Of a stretch of DNA of 64,000 bases, positions 1 to 12,159 are shown in pieces. Below the pieces are notes generated by a model, which had not been told where the DNA came from, did not search any database, and was given only the letters and a program-made list of their open reading frames with translations. Position 1 is the stretch's first letter; the number at the start of each line of letters is the position of its first letter. Source of the stretch: Fistularia commersonii (taxonomy: Eukaryota > Chordata > Actinopteri > Syngnathiformes > Fistulariidae); the NCBI GenBank assembly GCA_037954325.1, contig JBBMNZ010000029.1, positions 11,691,001-11,755,000 of the forward strand, read 5' to 3'. The translations under genes were made by a program, and so were the position numbers.

Positions 1-178
1 GTTGGTATGAGAGAGGGAGATATGGAGAATAGGGTTAGATGGAGAAGGTTGATTCGCTATGGCGACCCCTTAAGGTAAAAGCCGAGAGAGAAGAAGAAGA
101 AGAAGAAGAAGAAGAAGAAGAAGAAGAAGAAGAAGAAGAAGAAGAAGAAGAAGAAGAAGAAGAAGAAGAAGAAGAAGA
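1..178 (+). mobile_element. 3' end of a GAA-tailed LINE, cut by the window edge
   Basis: The sequence reads as the last coding bases and 3' UTR of the LINE family seen complete at 21845-25216. The shared parts are a stretch ending in GGTTAGATGGAGAAGG, then a GGCGACCCC-like block, then the family's AAG/GAA tail. Only the 3' terminus lies in the window. The apparent poly-glutamate reading frame here is the tail and not a protein. Confidence 0.85.
89..178 (+). repeat. (GAA)n microsatellite forming the LINE tail
   Basis: About 30 nearly perfect GAA units follow the GCCGAGAGAG motif of the LINE 3' end. The same tail, shorter, is found at 25202-25216 and, reversed, at 39017-39039 and 51751-51762. 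It is therefore an expanded retrotransposon tail and not an independent microsatellite. Confidence 0.9.
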
Positions 179-230
179 GCGTTTTTGTCATTTTTTTTCA
201 CTTGTACATGTAAGCAGAGTGGCTGGATAA

Positions 231-2835
231 ATCTCTCTGAAAGGCCACTTCATATTCCAGTGGTGAATATTAACACTATGAAGACTGGATTCTGGAGGTC
301 TGCATATTTGGGAGAATGCTACATGCTTAGACATGAGCAAGCAAATTAAGCAGAATTAGAAACATCCCTGCCATTCACCTGAAGACAGGCAAAATTCCAA
401 CTGACTATGATGGAAAACCCAAAATGCCAAAATAGCTGCGTAAGTTTAAATTGTTTGGAGGTCACAGGGTCGCGAAGGTCAATTTTCAGCAAAATGGATA
501 TTATAGTGAAACTATGTAAAAGATTGCAAACATGCTGGTTGATGGTTGGAAGGACTTAACTTGAAATTTCTTGAAAGTTGAAAAACAAGTATTTTTTCAC
601 TTTATCTGTGTGGTTTTTACACAGATTAAGCTGAAACTACTAATATAGTTAAATGATTCAGGAAGTGGCAAAGATGATCTTGAGGTTGGAAATAACTTAC
701 ACTGTAATGTTAAAGTCATTTGAAGGATTTTACTGATGGCCACATCAGGCTGTATATATGACACACTTTAACTTTGAAACTGGAAACATTCTGAGTAGGA
801 TACCACAATAACATATGACCTGAGTGTGTGCTGGATTTCTACTTACAATCCGGTTGCCTTTTTTGCACAAATTCATCTCACAGCAACATAAAATGTCACT
901 CACTGCCTTCATTGTCTGTCTATAATATCAAACAGAGGAATAAGCAAAACTGCGACAGCAACTGCTACTTATTGGGAGTAAGTGACAAACAGAACATGAG
1001 TGTTCAAATCTTAGCAGGCACCTTTATTATAAATAACTTTTTGTTTTTATTACTTTGTTTTACTTCTATCAACAAAGTCTATCAAAACCAGAAGACCTTG
1101 AAGAAAAAAACAAACAAAAAAACATTCTACTGCATTCTACACTAAGGGGCATGGCCTGTCACCCCATGGGACTATGGAGTGAAGGCATTGTTTAGGTCGG
1201 GGGCATTTTGGGCCATGGAAGATCACTGTCAGTTTAGTGTTGGTGTTAGAGGAATGAAATGGGAAGTCGACTTCTTCTCCGCAAGCCTTCCTTCTCACAC
1301 CACTGTACCATGATTTCCTATATAACCCCCTTGGACCCTAAAAGTGGACTCAAATTTTGTTTTCATTTACGTTGTAATATTAGTACCATTACAGACACTT
1401 ACAATCATGAATCCCCTATCCAATGAAAACCATGGATTTCCAAGGTGAATAAAAGAGAGAATTATACGCTTTGTATTTTTCAAAAAAGCTTTAAATGCAT
1501 TCTTAGATCAGATGGAAACTGGCTATTGGTAAAGTGGTATAAATTATACCATGAAAAACATGGCGTGTTAGATTAAACCGAAACTTTATGAAGCAGTTAA
1601 GGACAATCTGTAAAATCTACATCAGTAAGACTTGTAACACATATAATTAATAATAATAATAAAATAATCCAAAAAGCAAGATTGGGCATGTAACAAAGAG
1701 GGTCCAAGAGGGTCCGAAGGAAGCTGTACTTTCCCAGGAGGCTGTGGTCTTTCAACATCTGCAACAATCTCCTGTGGATGTTCGACCAGATCTTGGTTGT
1801 CAGCGCTCTTTTTCATACTGTGGTGCAGTGGGGTTGCATTACTTCAAAGGGGAACTCCAAAAGGCTGCAAAGACTGATCAGGCAAGCTGGTTCTGCCTGA
1901 GACTGGACTCCCTTGTGACAGTGGCAGAGAGAAGATCCTTGACCAAACTACGACACCAGCCACCTTCTGCACACTGTCATCCTAGCCCAGCAAAGCTGGA
2001 GCTTCAGTAAGACTTAACCAGGAACATTCACGGAGACAAAACATGATCATCGGAATGCTTACCCATGTTTGGTTCAACAAGGGCAAGCAACTGCTATTTC
2101 ATAAGAATTGAGATGCATCATTTTTACAGTCTCGACACAGATCTTGTTAATTGTTAATTAATTGTTGGGATTAATTGTCAGCTCATAAAAAATCAACAAA
2201 ATATGAAAAATAAGACATTTCAAAAGAGTGTCCAGAGTAACCTTGAGGAAATTAGCATATTATCTAAATATGAACAAGAACCATTTACAATGTTATTCAG
2301 TAGGTACAAGAAATGTTTATAGTTAATAGGTAAGACCCCGAAATTTAAAATATCTCTTTTCAAAAGAATTGATGATTAATATTTAAAGGTCAGAAAAAGC
2401 AATACTAAGATTTCTTTTGCAGTCAATCTGCATATCTGACTTGTAACTTTCTTGTTGATACTTATCAACATTAGATAAGGGTCCAAATATCAAAGTATTA
2501 GCCCCTCCACTGCCTGTCAATGACCACTAATATAGTGTATGAAATCAAATTTGGTGAAATGTAAATAAACAGTTCAAAGGAAAAAAATATTACCCATTAA
2601 ATTTTAATGATAAAAAGTAAACACACAAACAAACAAGTAAAAATGAATAAGATAGGGAAAAGCATTGATTTGGTCAGAATGAGAACAACATAAACAAACA
2701 CATTACAATCAATAGCCTCTTAAAGTGACATTAATCATCACTGTCGTGTGATGCTTTCTGACTATCTTGATGAGCACTCGAAGTACAGAACTGGGAAGTA
2801 GGACTCCCTATAGTTACACACACTAAGATACATTT
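231..2835. other. Downstream flank, no gene recognised
   Basis: This is AT-rich sequence with only short, compositionally random open frames (for example 828-1145 and 1744-2010). I see no splice-bounded coding exon, no RNA gene and no clear mobile element. Confidence 0.6.
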
Positions 2836-2852
2836 CACACACAAACACACAC

Positions 2853-2900
<48 letters not shown>
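2836..2900. repeat. (CA)n microsatellite
   Basis: A dinucleotide CA run of about 30 units has two early interruptions (an AAA and a CG variant). The valine/cysteine-rich reading frame across it on the minus strand is an artefact of the repeat. Confidence 0.95.
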
Positions 2901-2902
<2 letters not shown>

Positions 2903-4977
2903 ATTGCAAACATCTCACTGCTGAGGTTGGACAACTCTAAGGTTGGCTAATTAGCTAAGATGTTGTGATGATTGCCTAAATTTATGTGGATTGTTCACCA
3001 AAACGAAAAAAAAAATTACAGGTGAACTGGACAAGGGGCAGGAATAAGAGATAATGTTAAATTCTGTGTATCATTCCACAGCTTGGAAATAAGGGGCTAC
3101 ACTGCTCCGCCTGTCAATCAGTCATGAGACAAGCAATATGAAATGCATTATTTCTTTAACCTGAGTGGTTCTGCAGAATCTAAAACCTCATATACAGGTG
3201 GCCCCTTTTGTTGCATTTTGACAGAGGTCATGTTGTGGCTAGCTGCAGTGATGCCTTCAAAAGCTGTCCTGTGATATGGCTTGCTAAGCTAACAAGACTC
3301 CACAAATACACAGCCACATACTTGTCCACAGCTCAGAGCAGAGCTCACTTGTGAGCAGTCATACATGATTTAAAAAAAAAAAAAAAGCCCCCTGAAATGT
3401 CAGACAGACAATATTCCAATAAAGGTTTTTGGAAAACAAACATTAGAACTCTGATCTCTGATCTTGACAAAGAACACAACCAAAACGTTCTTTTATCTTC
3501 ATTTCTATGAAAGCACAACAATGATAATAAGTATTTTAAATACATAATTCAACATTCAAAGGTGTGGAAACACTTCAAGCAGTAGCAAAATGAGAGTGTG
3601 TCATTGGAGAAAGGGGATGTGAACCATCATTGTCAACTGGAGAAAACCAGAGCAGCATATGTTTGAGCCCCATTTGATTATCTACAAAGTTACGTGTATT
3701 TTCAATTACTCAAAGGAAAAAAGCACTATGGACATCTTTGTGATATCCTACTATAAGCTATGGCTTCTCTTTGTGTTTCCATAGTAGCCTGAGATCATTG
3801 TGAATTGATTGGGAAAAAGCCATTTGAATACTCAAAATAGGATATGTGTATACCCCTAAACTTTCTCCCATATAGCATCTTCGCTGGTTATGAAACAACG
3901 ATTTCACAAAGATTGTTGTTTAAAAATGGGAAAATGTCTTTAGGAAATATCTAAATGGTTTATAAAAATACTTTATGTGCTTTTGGACCTATGAGTGAAC
4001 TGTTTGCTCCAAAAACAGCTTTTGTTGGTCATTTGCTGCATGGAATCAAGTGTCGCCAAGCATTTTTGACTAATTTCTAGTCAAAGATATATTTGTGGTG
4101 TTTAATCAAATGTCTTTGCAAGTTCTCAGTCATCCAAATCATGGTTAATCCTTCTCAAATCTCATTGTGGCAACTTGACCTGATTTCTTATCTTAAAGAC
4201 ATTTCGCTTCTTCAGATCTGTGATTGACTTCTGACTCAGGTGAGTCTCCAGAATATCTTTGTCCCCCCCATCGACACTCACATTAACACAACAACTCCAT
4301 CTAACCTCGAATCTGCTAAACGACTCACTTGTTAACGTCATAAGCCATCTCAGCTTAGACCAGCCCCAGCAGCTAACACAAATGTTGGTTGTACTCTCTG
4401 TCACACATCCTTATAAATCCCTATGAATATTATGTATGGGTAAGTGTGGGGGGCACTTTATGTTACTTTTTTTTTTTTTTCGGTAGTTTTAGGAATTACA
4501 TATTACATTTAAATGTTCGCTTACATTTGCATAGGTACGTGTCTAATTTTTCATATGTTTTGATACTTCTGATAAACTAAGTATAAAATCAAAAATCAAA
4601 AATAAATATATGATCCTTGACATTTAGGATTACAGGGTGCATGGGCAAAACTACTTGCACAATTGCATTTTGACATGTCACATGTGTCACATTTAATGTG
4701 AAATTTGAGGTTTGCATCAAATAATTAAACAGAATTCGACATAGTTAAACTTAAATTATAATCCTTGTCAAATCTTGTTTACAAGATTAACCATGATCTG
4801 GATGACAGAGTTCTGGCTGGTTATGATAGTTAACAATCATGCCTGTTGGCTGTAACTGGAACTGCCGGCTTGCAGAGAAATATAGTTTTAAGACTTGAGG
4901 TCTGACACCCTTTAGAAAAAGCTGGAGTAATTATCTAAAAATTACATGGAAATATGTTAAATGTGACAGCGTCTTAA
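2901..4977. other. Downstream flank, no gene recognised
   Basis: AT-rich sequence with a poly(A) run near 3370-3386 and a poly(T) run near 4468-4481. Open frames are short and lack any recognisable domain. Confidence 0.6.
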
Positions 4978-5105
4978 ATGCCTGTGGAGGTTATCAGTTA
5001 TCCGGTTGAAATGGCCAATTCTTGTTGAAATTCTTGTAGCAACTGAATTTGATTTTCCTCCCTTGAAGACGTTTCAGCGCTTTTCTGCGTGGCTTCTTCA
5101 CGTCA
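4978..5105 (-). mobile_element. Penelope-like element terminal fragment
   Basis: This block matches, in reverse orientation, the terminal repeat beside the GIY-YIG frame at 48781-48960. Shared pieces in order are CTGTGGAGGT, CAGTTATCCGGTT, TCTTGTTGAAAT, GCAACTGAATTTGA and CTTGAAGACGTTTCA. It contains no coding sequence. Other fragments of the same terminus lie near 29470 and 36980. Confidence 0.7.
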
Positions 5106-5171
5106 AATGGACTGTGCGAACTAGAATCGGAAACTAGCACCAGTAACTTCTTGAAATGCCTCAAACAAATA

Positions 5172-5177
5172 TTTATT
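5172..5177 (-). terminator. neurl1: Candidate polyadenylation signal for neurl1
   Basis: Plus-strand TTTATT reads AATAAA on the neurl1 strand, about 960 bases past the stop codon. Other AATAAA-like hexamers occur in this AT-rich flank, so the actual cleavage site is not certain. Confidence 0.35.
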
Positions 5178-6140
5178 CCTTTGGAGTGTTTCTTTCTGTT
5201 ATGTGATTAGACAACTTGACAAGAAGTTAGACAAATATACTCGGCAGAGGTTTGAAAACCATGAGATATCTGCATGGAGCAAATTTAGCTTTAAGGCAGA
5301 AGGCTGTTAATCTTGTGGGCTCAGGTACCACAGCAACAGCCCTTTGAGTGAACTTGTTAAGGGAGATATTCTTGAGGACATGTCATTTCTGTCACCACTG
5401 GTCACAGTGCATCAGCCAGGGGGATATACAAGTAGCTTTTATCTTAAAACGCAAACAAATGAACAAAAAAAACTGAACTGTCTGGCCCTGAGGAGAATCT
5501 TTTTTTTCGTTGATTGTTTATATGTCATTGGCCTCTCGGTCAGTAACAGGGTGTTTCTGCGAGGATCTCAGTGCAACAAACAATACTGCAGAGAGCGAGC
5601 AGCTGCCGAGCATAACAAACAACAGTTGCAATAAAACTACCATGATGGTACATTTGATGATGCATTTACAAGCTGTGTTACAATCCTAATTAATATACAC
5701 AGCACTGAGTTGCATTTCTAATCACTCTAGTCACTCACCGGAAACCACAAAGATATAGGCGCGTTTCTTTTTCAGGCTCAGAATCACACGGACACAAGTT
5801 GTGATGTACTGAAGCAAGAAGACGCAGAAGTAGAGCCATGACTGAGACATTGAGCGCCAGTGGCTTCAAAACGGCGACCGCCTCTGGATCATCGCTCCAC
5901 ATTTTCAATCCCTTTGGAAATGTCTATTGGAGTCTTTGGAGATTCCACCGTGGAGCAAACACATCTGGTATTCATCATCTTGTCAGTGTCACGTGAAGAA
6001 ACAGACCTTTATGGCGAAGCGGAAACTGCCTCGAAAAATACAAAGACTAAAACAATAACAAACAATACCAGAACAGCCTTTCTTTCCATCTATGGGATTC
6101 CTGTGTTTACGAGGACACTGTTAATACCTCTGTTTGCTTT
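5178..6140 (-). other. neurl1: Probable neurl1 3' untranslated region
   Basis: This stretch lies directly after the neurl1 TAG stop and has no continuing coding potential. The part at 5737-5880 is richer in GC than its surroundings. On the minus strand it holds a 37-codon hydrophobic frame ending at a GTGAGT motif, described in the findings. The 3' limit is inferred only from the candidate AATAAA. Confidence 0.5.
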
Positions 6141-6382
6141 CTATGAGCTCCGGTAGGTCTTGATGATGTCCTTAATCTGGCGTCTACAGATTGGGCAGCA
6201 GGCATTGGACATCTTTTTGAGCTGGAGGCCACAAGCGTAGCAGAGACACATGTGTCCACAGGCATAGATGACCGTGTCCACTGTATTCTCGTAGCAAATG
6301 GAGCATTCGTCGGACCGGGGTCCATGGACAGATGGAAATGGAGGGGACTTTGGGAGGCTGACTGGTGAATTTGGGCTTGTGC
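6141..6382 (-). CDS. neurl1: neurl1 exon 6: C-terminal RING finger and stop
   Basis: This is the last coding exon of neuralized E3 ubiquitin ligase 1. It is entered through a CCACAG acceptor in phase 1 and ends at TAG. It encodes residues 517-596. After a Ser/Pro-rich lead containing SPNSPVSLP comes a C3HC4 RING finger: CSIC at 543-546, CGH at 558-560, MCLCYAC at 561-567 and CPIC at 579-582. The protein ends in KDIIKTYRSS, the C-terminus I recall for vertebrate NEURL1. The RING recruits an E2 and transfers ubiquitin; known NEURL1 substrates include the Notch ligand Jagged1 and, in neurons, CPEB3. All zinc ligands are present, so the domain should be active. Neighbouring exon 5 is 1.66 kb upstream. 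Confidence 0.97.
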
Positions 6383-8040
6383 CTGTGGTGGATTAGAGAT
6401 TTTAATAGTTAAATACTGTAAGATGAGGAAGCAAGGTCCATATACATGAAGTGAAACGAACCGCAAAATATAAATTGTTATGCTTCAGCTGAGTTTCAAA
6501 ACATTTGAAATATCAAATCAATGGCTTATGAATCAAAAAATGAAGGAGCTAAGATTTAGGTCGAAAAAACAGAAATTAATTATATTACCGGTATATTAAA
6601 AATGGCGAGAGAGATGAGATAAATATCAGTCTTATTGCTACACAATTTAAGATACTCTAATTACCTCCAACTATCCTGATGTAAGCATATGTACTGTAGG
6701 TAATGAACAAGAGTTGCCGTAGAAAGAAATGCTTCAAATAGAAGTCGACTGCTTTATATTTCTAACAGCTGATCCATGTCAACTCTGCAGTAGCAGCAAT
6801 TACATAATGCTAATTTGCAACATTTATGAAGAGTGAAGACTCTTGACTGAAATGCCTTGTATCTGTGACCTACTGTACAGGTTTGTTTTGGTGTGTGCAT
6901 GTGAGCATTGAAACCTGGACTGATCTCACGAAGAAATAAATTACAGATCTGTTGCATGACACTTTTCCTGAGATTTTCCTCTTGTGGTGACCCAGCGCTG
7001 ACATGTATAATGAAGCCAGGAAATAAGATGACAGAATCAGAGAATCCCATATCAGTTTAAGGTTTAATCCTTAACTGGAAAAAGATCAGAATTAATCTGA
7101 CACCTTAAAAATGTTATAAAAAAATCCCTGATTCCAATTTTAATGATGTTACGTTTACAGACTCTACTGCTGGTGCAAAAAAAAGTCAAGGTGCACTCAA
7201 GAAAATTTGTTTTGTTCTTCAAAAACCAAATATTTCGTGTAATTTAACTGTAATATATATCCACTAGAAATTGTCCTATTCTTGTCCAATTCTTTGAAAT
7301 TGTTTGTGCCTTTTTTTACGCAATTTTTTGAATTAATAGGAAAAGACATGTGTTTGCACTTGTTTGAATACAATCAGATACAGGTCTCTTTTGGAACTAG
7401 GAGTAACCACATGATCAAAAACCAAAACACAAACATGTGTGGGCTGAAAACATCGTACTGCAGATTATACCTCGAAAGTAAACAACACCATCACAGTGGT
7501 CTCTTAGCTACAGTGTTCTTCTCATCTATATTTGACAGTTTAGCCACAATCGGCGAGCAACCCCCAAATAGTAAATGGAAATTTGGAAATTTAGATGATG
7601 TTTGATCCTAACTAAACATAAAGAACTCAATCTACATAAAAATAGATAAATAAGTACTACAACAAATTCTACATCATCATATGAGCATATAACTAAGTAG
7701 ACATAATTATGTAGTCAGCTGGGTGACAGATGGTATCAGATGAACACACATCCTGCAAAAAAGCTGGCCCATAAACAGAGCTGACAACAGTGCCCTTAAA
7801 GCAGAGACATCATTAAGGGCCACTACAGGCACATGACTCCTGGCATGAAAATGGGCACTCAGTTATTCTATCAATAAAGTTTGAAGCAGTATTGCATTGG
7901 GACACCTACAGTACATAACATAGTAACACGCGCTTGCTTCTATTATGGAACCACATCTGCTCGATTACCCATAATGGGCAATATTAAGTTCCCTGAGGGG
8001 CTGTTGATTCAATGACGCTTCCCTTCCCAGGTCTACCTAC
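6383..8040 (-). other. neurl1: neurl1 intron 5
   Basis: This intron runs from a GTAGGT donor (minus strand) to a CCACAG acceptor. It is the only neurl1 intron besides intron 2 in which I see no clear large mobile element. Open frames such as 6754-7050 and 7282-7605 show no recognisable protein. Confidence 0.85.
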
Positions 8041-8259
8041 CCCCCGCTGAGCTGCAATACGCCGCAGAGCGCAGGCCTCCATTCAGGACCGGGTCCAAGC
8101 TGCTGCTGCCCAGGGTGCTGGGGGGGTTTGGTGAGGAGGATGGAGACCCAGGACTGGATGAGGCCCCAGGATCTCCAGTGTGAGTGGAGCCTGGCGAGTA
8201 TAGAGGAAGGCCTGGGTCAGGAGTCATTGTGGTCAGCTGATACACAGAATTGAGACTAA
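8041..8259 (-). CDS. neurl1: neurl1 exon 5: Ser/Pro-rich linker
   Basis: This exon encodes residues 444-517, the low-complexity linker between the second neuralized domain and the RING. It is rich in Ser, Pro and Gly (for example ASSSPGSPSSSPNPPSTLG) and ends in CSSAGG, which continues in frame with TSPNSPVSLP of exon 6. The donor is GGGGG followed by GTAGGT. The acceptor chosen is TTTTTCAAATCCAG, which has a pyrimidine tract and keeps the phase-1 frame. A second in-frame AG, after CTGACCC, would start the exon near 8217 and remove about 14 residues. The linker is the least conserved part of the family, so similarity does not settle this boundary. No catalytic role is expected; phosphorylation or protein contacts are possible. 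Confidence 0.88.
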
Positions 8260-10159
8260 CTGGATTTGAAAAATAAATACATATTTTAAGATTTCAAAGT
8301 TTTGCTTCTGACTTTTATTTTATTTTTTGGGGGGTAGTTTCTAGAAAATAGTGATTTCTTGTTTTCTCTCACATTCTTTTTGGATAAGATATATATCAGC
8401 TTCTTGGTGTTTTTAAGGTAATATCTTTACGTATTTTTATGTATCTCTGTATTATTCTTGCAGAAACTGCTGTATTTTTTGGTTGACTTTTCTTCATATC
8501 CTACTTCTTAACTTCTTCTTTTTTGAAATAAATGATTGATCAACAGATCTCAGGACTCAGGACTGATAATTGAATAACTTCCTATAAGACTGAATCACCA
8601 AAAAGTGGCTCAGACCATGCGTTAAGTTATATATAAGCTTTGTGCGTCCTTGCAAATATGGAGTGTGCATGTTCTTTGCATATCACATTCATTTGTTTTC
8701 TAAAATGACTGATTCCGAGCAACAGTTCACAATAGGAAGAAATGTGGAGAAAATAAAACTCCCTGTCAAATAAGATGCAAGAAAGAGTGTAAAAATATGC
8801 AATCATTCAAAAGAGTTCCTTCAAATGCTTTGGTGCCAATAAACACAGACAGCTTTAATTTCCACCCCGGTGGCTTACTACCAAAATGAGCTATACAAAA
8901 ATTGGAACAGGAATTGGCTGCTGGGTGAGCATTATATGTTCAAGTTTGTTGTCATTGAAGATGCCGTCAAACAGGTATTGCCCCTGTTTATACCCTCCAT
9001 GGGGATCACCATCTCATTAGGCCCTGGAGGTGATGCCTTCTACATGGTCTATGCTAGCTCAGGGCAGATGAATGTGGGGATGTGGGCAATAAATGGATGG
9101 CTTGTCCACAGGGAACTAGAATCAGAAGGCCATTCGATCCAACCAATGGTGAAACAGTGCCAACACCAGGCAGCCCACTTGGGCTACTCTTTCTGCGCCA
9201 ATTGACACTGCAGCACCTGGTGCCCACGTGCCCGCTGGTGTCATCAAATCTTCATAGCCGCCGGTACTGCACATCCAGCAAAAACAAGTCCTTTGCCTAA
9301 AAATAACAACTCTATGCAAAGTGAGCATGCATCGCAACCCCCCTCAAAAGTAAACCCCTACAAGACAGAGGCTTCTGCCAGAAATTAATTGCTTCTGGCA
9401 AGAATGGGAAAAAAAAAACAGAACCTCTTTCATTCCTTAAGTTTATGGTAGGAAGTTATTAAGGAGAAATGGGTGAAATGGGCCAGCAATATTTATTCAA
9501 TTCTTAGGCCAAAAGAAAAAAAAAGGAAATTGAAAAACTTAAACTTGAAAGTAAAAATATGAAGGAGGGAATGAGTGGAGATACACAGGCCACCGCTGAG
9601 TCGTTGCTGAAAGAGGAGACTGGAACTTGGCACACTCCTCCAGGAGAGGGGAAAAGGAGCTCTGGTCAGATCCCAGTTTCTCCAATTCAAAAACATTGAT
9701 GCCCCAACTCTTTCTTTTCAACTGCAAAAGATCAATGACTCATCGTAAGCATTACCAAATTGATGTTTTGGAAGCTTATTCCTCCAGGGGAGGAATGCGC
9801 ATATCACTATAGCCACAAACACATTTTGATCCTGGGGTGATGGGAGACTGTTTGCTGTGTTCACACTCTGAACATTGCTTCCTTTGTATATTGAATGACC
9901 AAGGTTGATGCAACTTTTTAAATGGATTTTGATTTTTAAAGGTTATCTTTCCTTCCACTTGTTTATCTTTGATCAAATGTATTCCAGCTAAAATAAGAAG
10001 GTACCAGTGATGTAAATTTTTTGGCTTGAGTATTTGGCTGACCCAGATGAATACGGCTCGTGATCTAGGAAATGATGATCTAATAGCAGTTTTAAAAGCC
10101 CTAATTAAGACTCATTTCAGAGTGGAATATAATCTGAGGGACTTCATGTCTACTAGGGG
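8260..10159 (-). other. neurl1 intron 4, 3' part: no gene recognised
   Basis: Intronic sequence. A 111-codon plus-strand frame at 8870-9205, and overlapping ones to 9300, have locally higher GC and protein-like stretches, but I cannot assign them to any family. They may be an old, unrecognised retroelement remnant. The stretch 9490-9900 has a similar character with stops. Confidence 0.5.
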
Positions 10160-11055
10160 AGTAAGAAACATATTTTGCTTTGTCAACACTGTGTACAGTG
10201 GGAAGCGGGGCGCTGTTGGTCTCAACTCGAGACATTGTAGATTAGTGGCAAGAATACTTCTGAGACCTCCTCATGTTGAAAAACCTTCCAATGAGGAAGC
10301 AGAGCTAGGGGACTCTGGAGTGAACACGCCTATTTCGGTCAAAAAGCACTTCAGTAGCGGGGCCCCGTGGGTGGATGAGGTCCGCCATTGGTTCCTCAAG
10401 GCTCTGGATACTGTAGGGCTTTCCTGGCTGACACGCCTCTGCTGTATTGCGTGGATGTCGGGGACAGTGTGCTACGTGGATGTCGGGGACAGTGCTCCAA
10501 CTACGTGGGGGTAGTTGTCACACCTTTCAGCCTCCCCGGTAAGGTCTATGCAGCCGTGCCGGAGAAGAGGGTCCTCCGGGTCGTTGAACCTCGGATCCAG
10601 GAGTGTGGTTTTCGTCCTGGTCATGGAACAGTGGACCAGCTCTATACACTCGGCCGGGTCCTTGAGGGGGCATGGGAGTTTACCCAACCAGTCTACATGT
10701 GTTTTGTAGACCTGGAGAAGGCATTTGACCATGTCCCGCGGGTAATCCTGTGGGGCGTGCTCCGGAAGTATGGAATACCGAACCACGTCATATGGCTGTT
10801 TGGTCCCTGTATGATCGGTGTCTGAGCTTGGTCTGCTTTGCCAGATGTAAGTCGGACTTCTTTCCGGGGAGAGTTGGACTCCGTCAGGGATGCCCTTTGT
10901 CACGGACTCTGTTCATAAATTTTATGGAGAGAATTTCTGGGTGCAGTCAGGGCATCGAGGGGATCCGGTTTGGTGGCTGCAGGATCGAGTCTCTGCTTTT
11001 TGCAGATGATGTGGTTCTGTTGGCTTCATCGAGACATGATCTCTTGTTTACTTTA
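10160..11055 (+). mobile_element. Rex3-like (RTE) LINE fragment, reverse transcriptase
   Basis: Three overlapping frames (10026-10514, 10388-10825, 10750-11058) together give reverse-transcriptase blocks of the Rex3 type: GFRPGHGTVDQLYTL, CFVDLEKAFDHVPR, LRQGCPLS and FADDVVLLASS, the last being the polymerase active-site box. Frameshifts separate the blocks and the element stops after the FADD motif, so it is truncated at both ends and inactive. It matches the copies at 42793-43728 and 46165-47575. Confidence 0.88.
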
Positions 11056-12159
11056 TGAAAAAAAGGATTTCTTGTAAGGCTAGAAGCCTCACTAAACAAG
11101 AGGATTAACGACAAGTTTTAGCAAATGTAATCAAAATAATAAAGTCTGTTGCATCATTCTTTATGTTCTCAAGTGGGGTATCATATGGTATCACGATTGT
11201 TTTCACATACATTTTGGTTTTCATCATTTTCTTTGCAGTGTGCTATAGTCCTTGTCATGGAAACAGTCAGGCTTCAAAATATCTCTTTATCTGCTAAAAA
11301 ATATCTAAATAGACAATTTGAGCATAGCTTCACACCAATTAAATAAGTTACTGACAAAAAGACCCATAAATTCACAAATTCAAATGAAATACACAAGAAA
11401 AAAAATACTTGTAAAAAATAAGAGAAAATATGCTTCAAAACAAAAATGTTTTGACACTAAGCAAGTTACCTCAAATACTTAAAGGATGAAACACATTAAG
11501 GCAAAACGTTTCTTTGATTATCATGTCAGCTTGACGGTTTGGTGCTCCACATATGCAGCTCACTCGTTTCGCCTCTTCATGTTTCAGAATCCTCTGCCTT
11601 GACATGTTCCTCCCTCCTTCTGTGTCTCTGCCAATCCCTTTTCATCCCACCTTTTCATCAACAGATGAAAATATGACCAGCTGCAACGGACAGTCTGCCT
11701 CTATCAATCAACTTCTACATCCATTTATTCAGGCCAATAATACTATTGATTGGCATGGAACTGTACTGCAATACAGATTCTTTTAAAATCAGACACATAG
11801 AAATACATCATCTAAGATCCAGTTTTTCAAAATAAGCTCAAGTCAAGTGGAAATGAATCCCTCTTTACAAATTGTTACCAATTCCTTATATATAAAAAAG
11901 AAAAACCAAATACCTCAAAATCAAGTTATTGCTCAGCTCTATGTCGATCTATTATCCATCATTTTTATCCATCATTTTAGCTCTCCATCCATCCATCCTT
12001 TCACTCCACTCACTTTTACCAATGTGTGGAGGTAGAATGTTCATGCAAAGCATGGAAGCTATTTGGAGAATGTGATAAGCAAGGCTGGTGGGGTGGCATG
12101 AGGAGTGAGGGTCCAAGTACAAAGATGGGCTGGGCAAACCCCAGATGAATACTCCATAC
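11056..12159. other. neurl1 intron 4, unassigned stretch
   Basis: AT-rich intronic DNA. A short ATCC-rich patch near 11945-12000 resembles a reversed GATG tail. No coding exon or RNA gene is seen. Confidence 0.55.

Noticed and set aside
39..230. Poly-glutamate open frame at the window start
   Set aside because: It is the (GAA)n tail of a LINE 3' end, not a protein.
8870..9205. 111-codon plus-strand frame in neurl1 intron 4
   Set aside because: No recognisable domain and no splice context; probably an unclassified repeat remnant.
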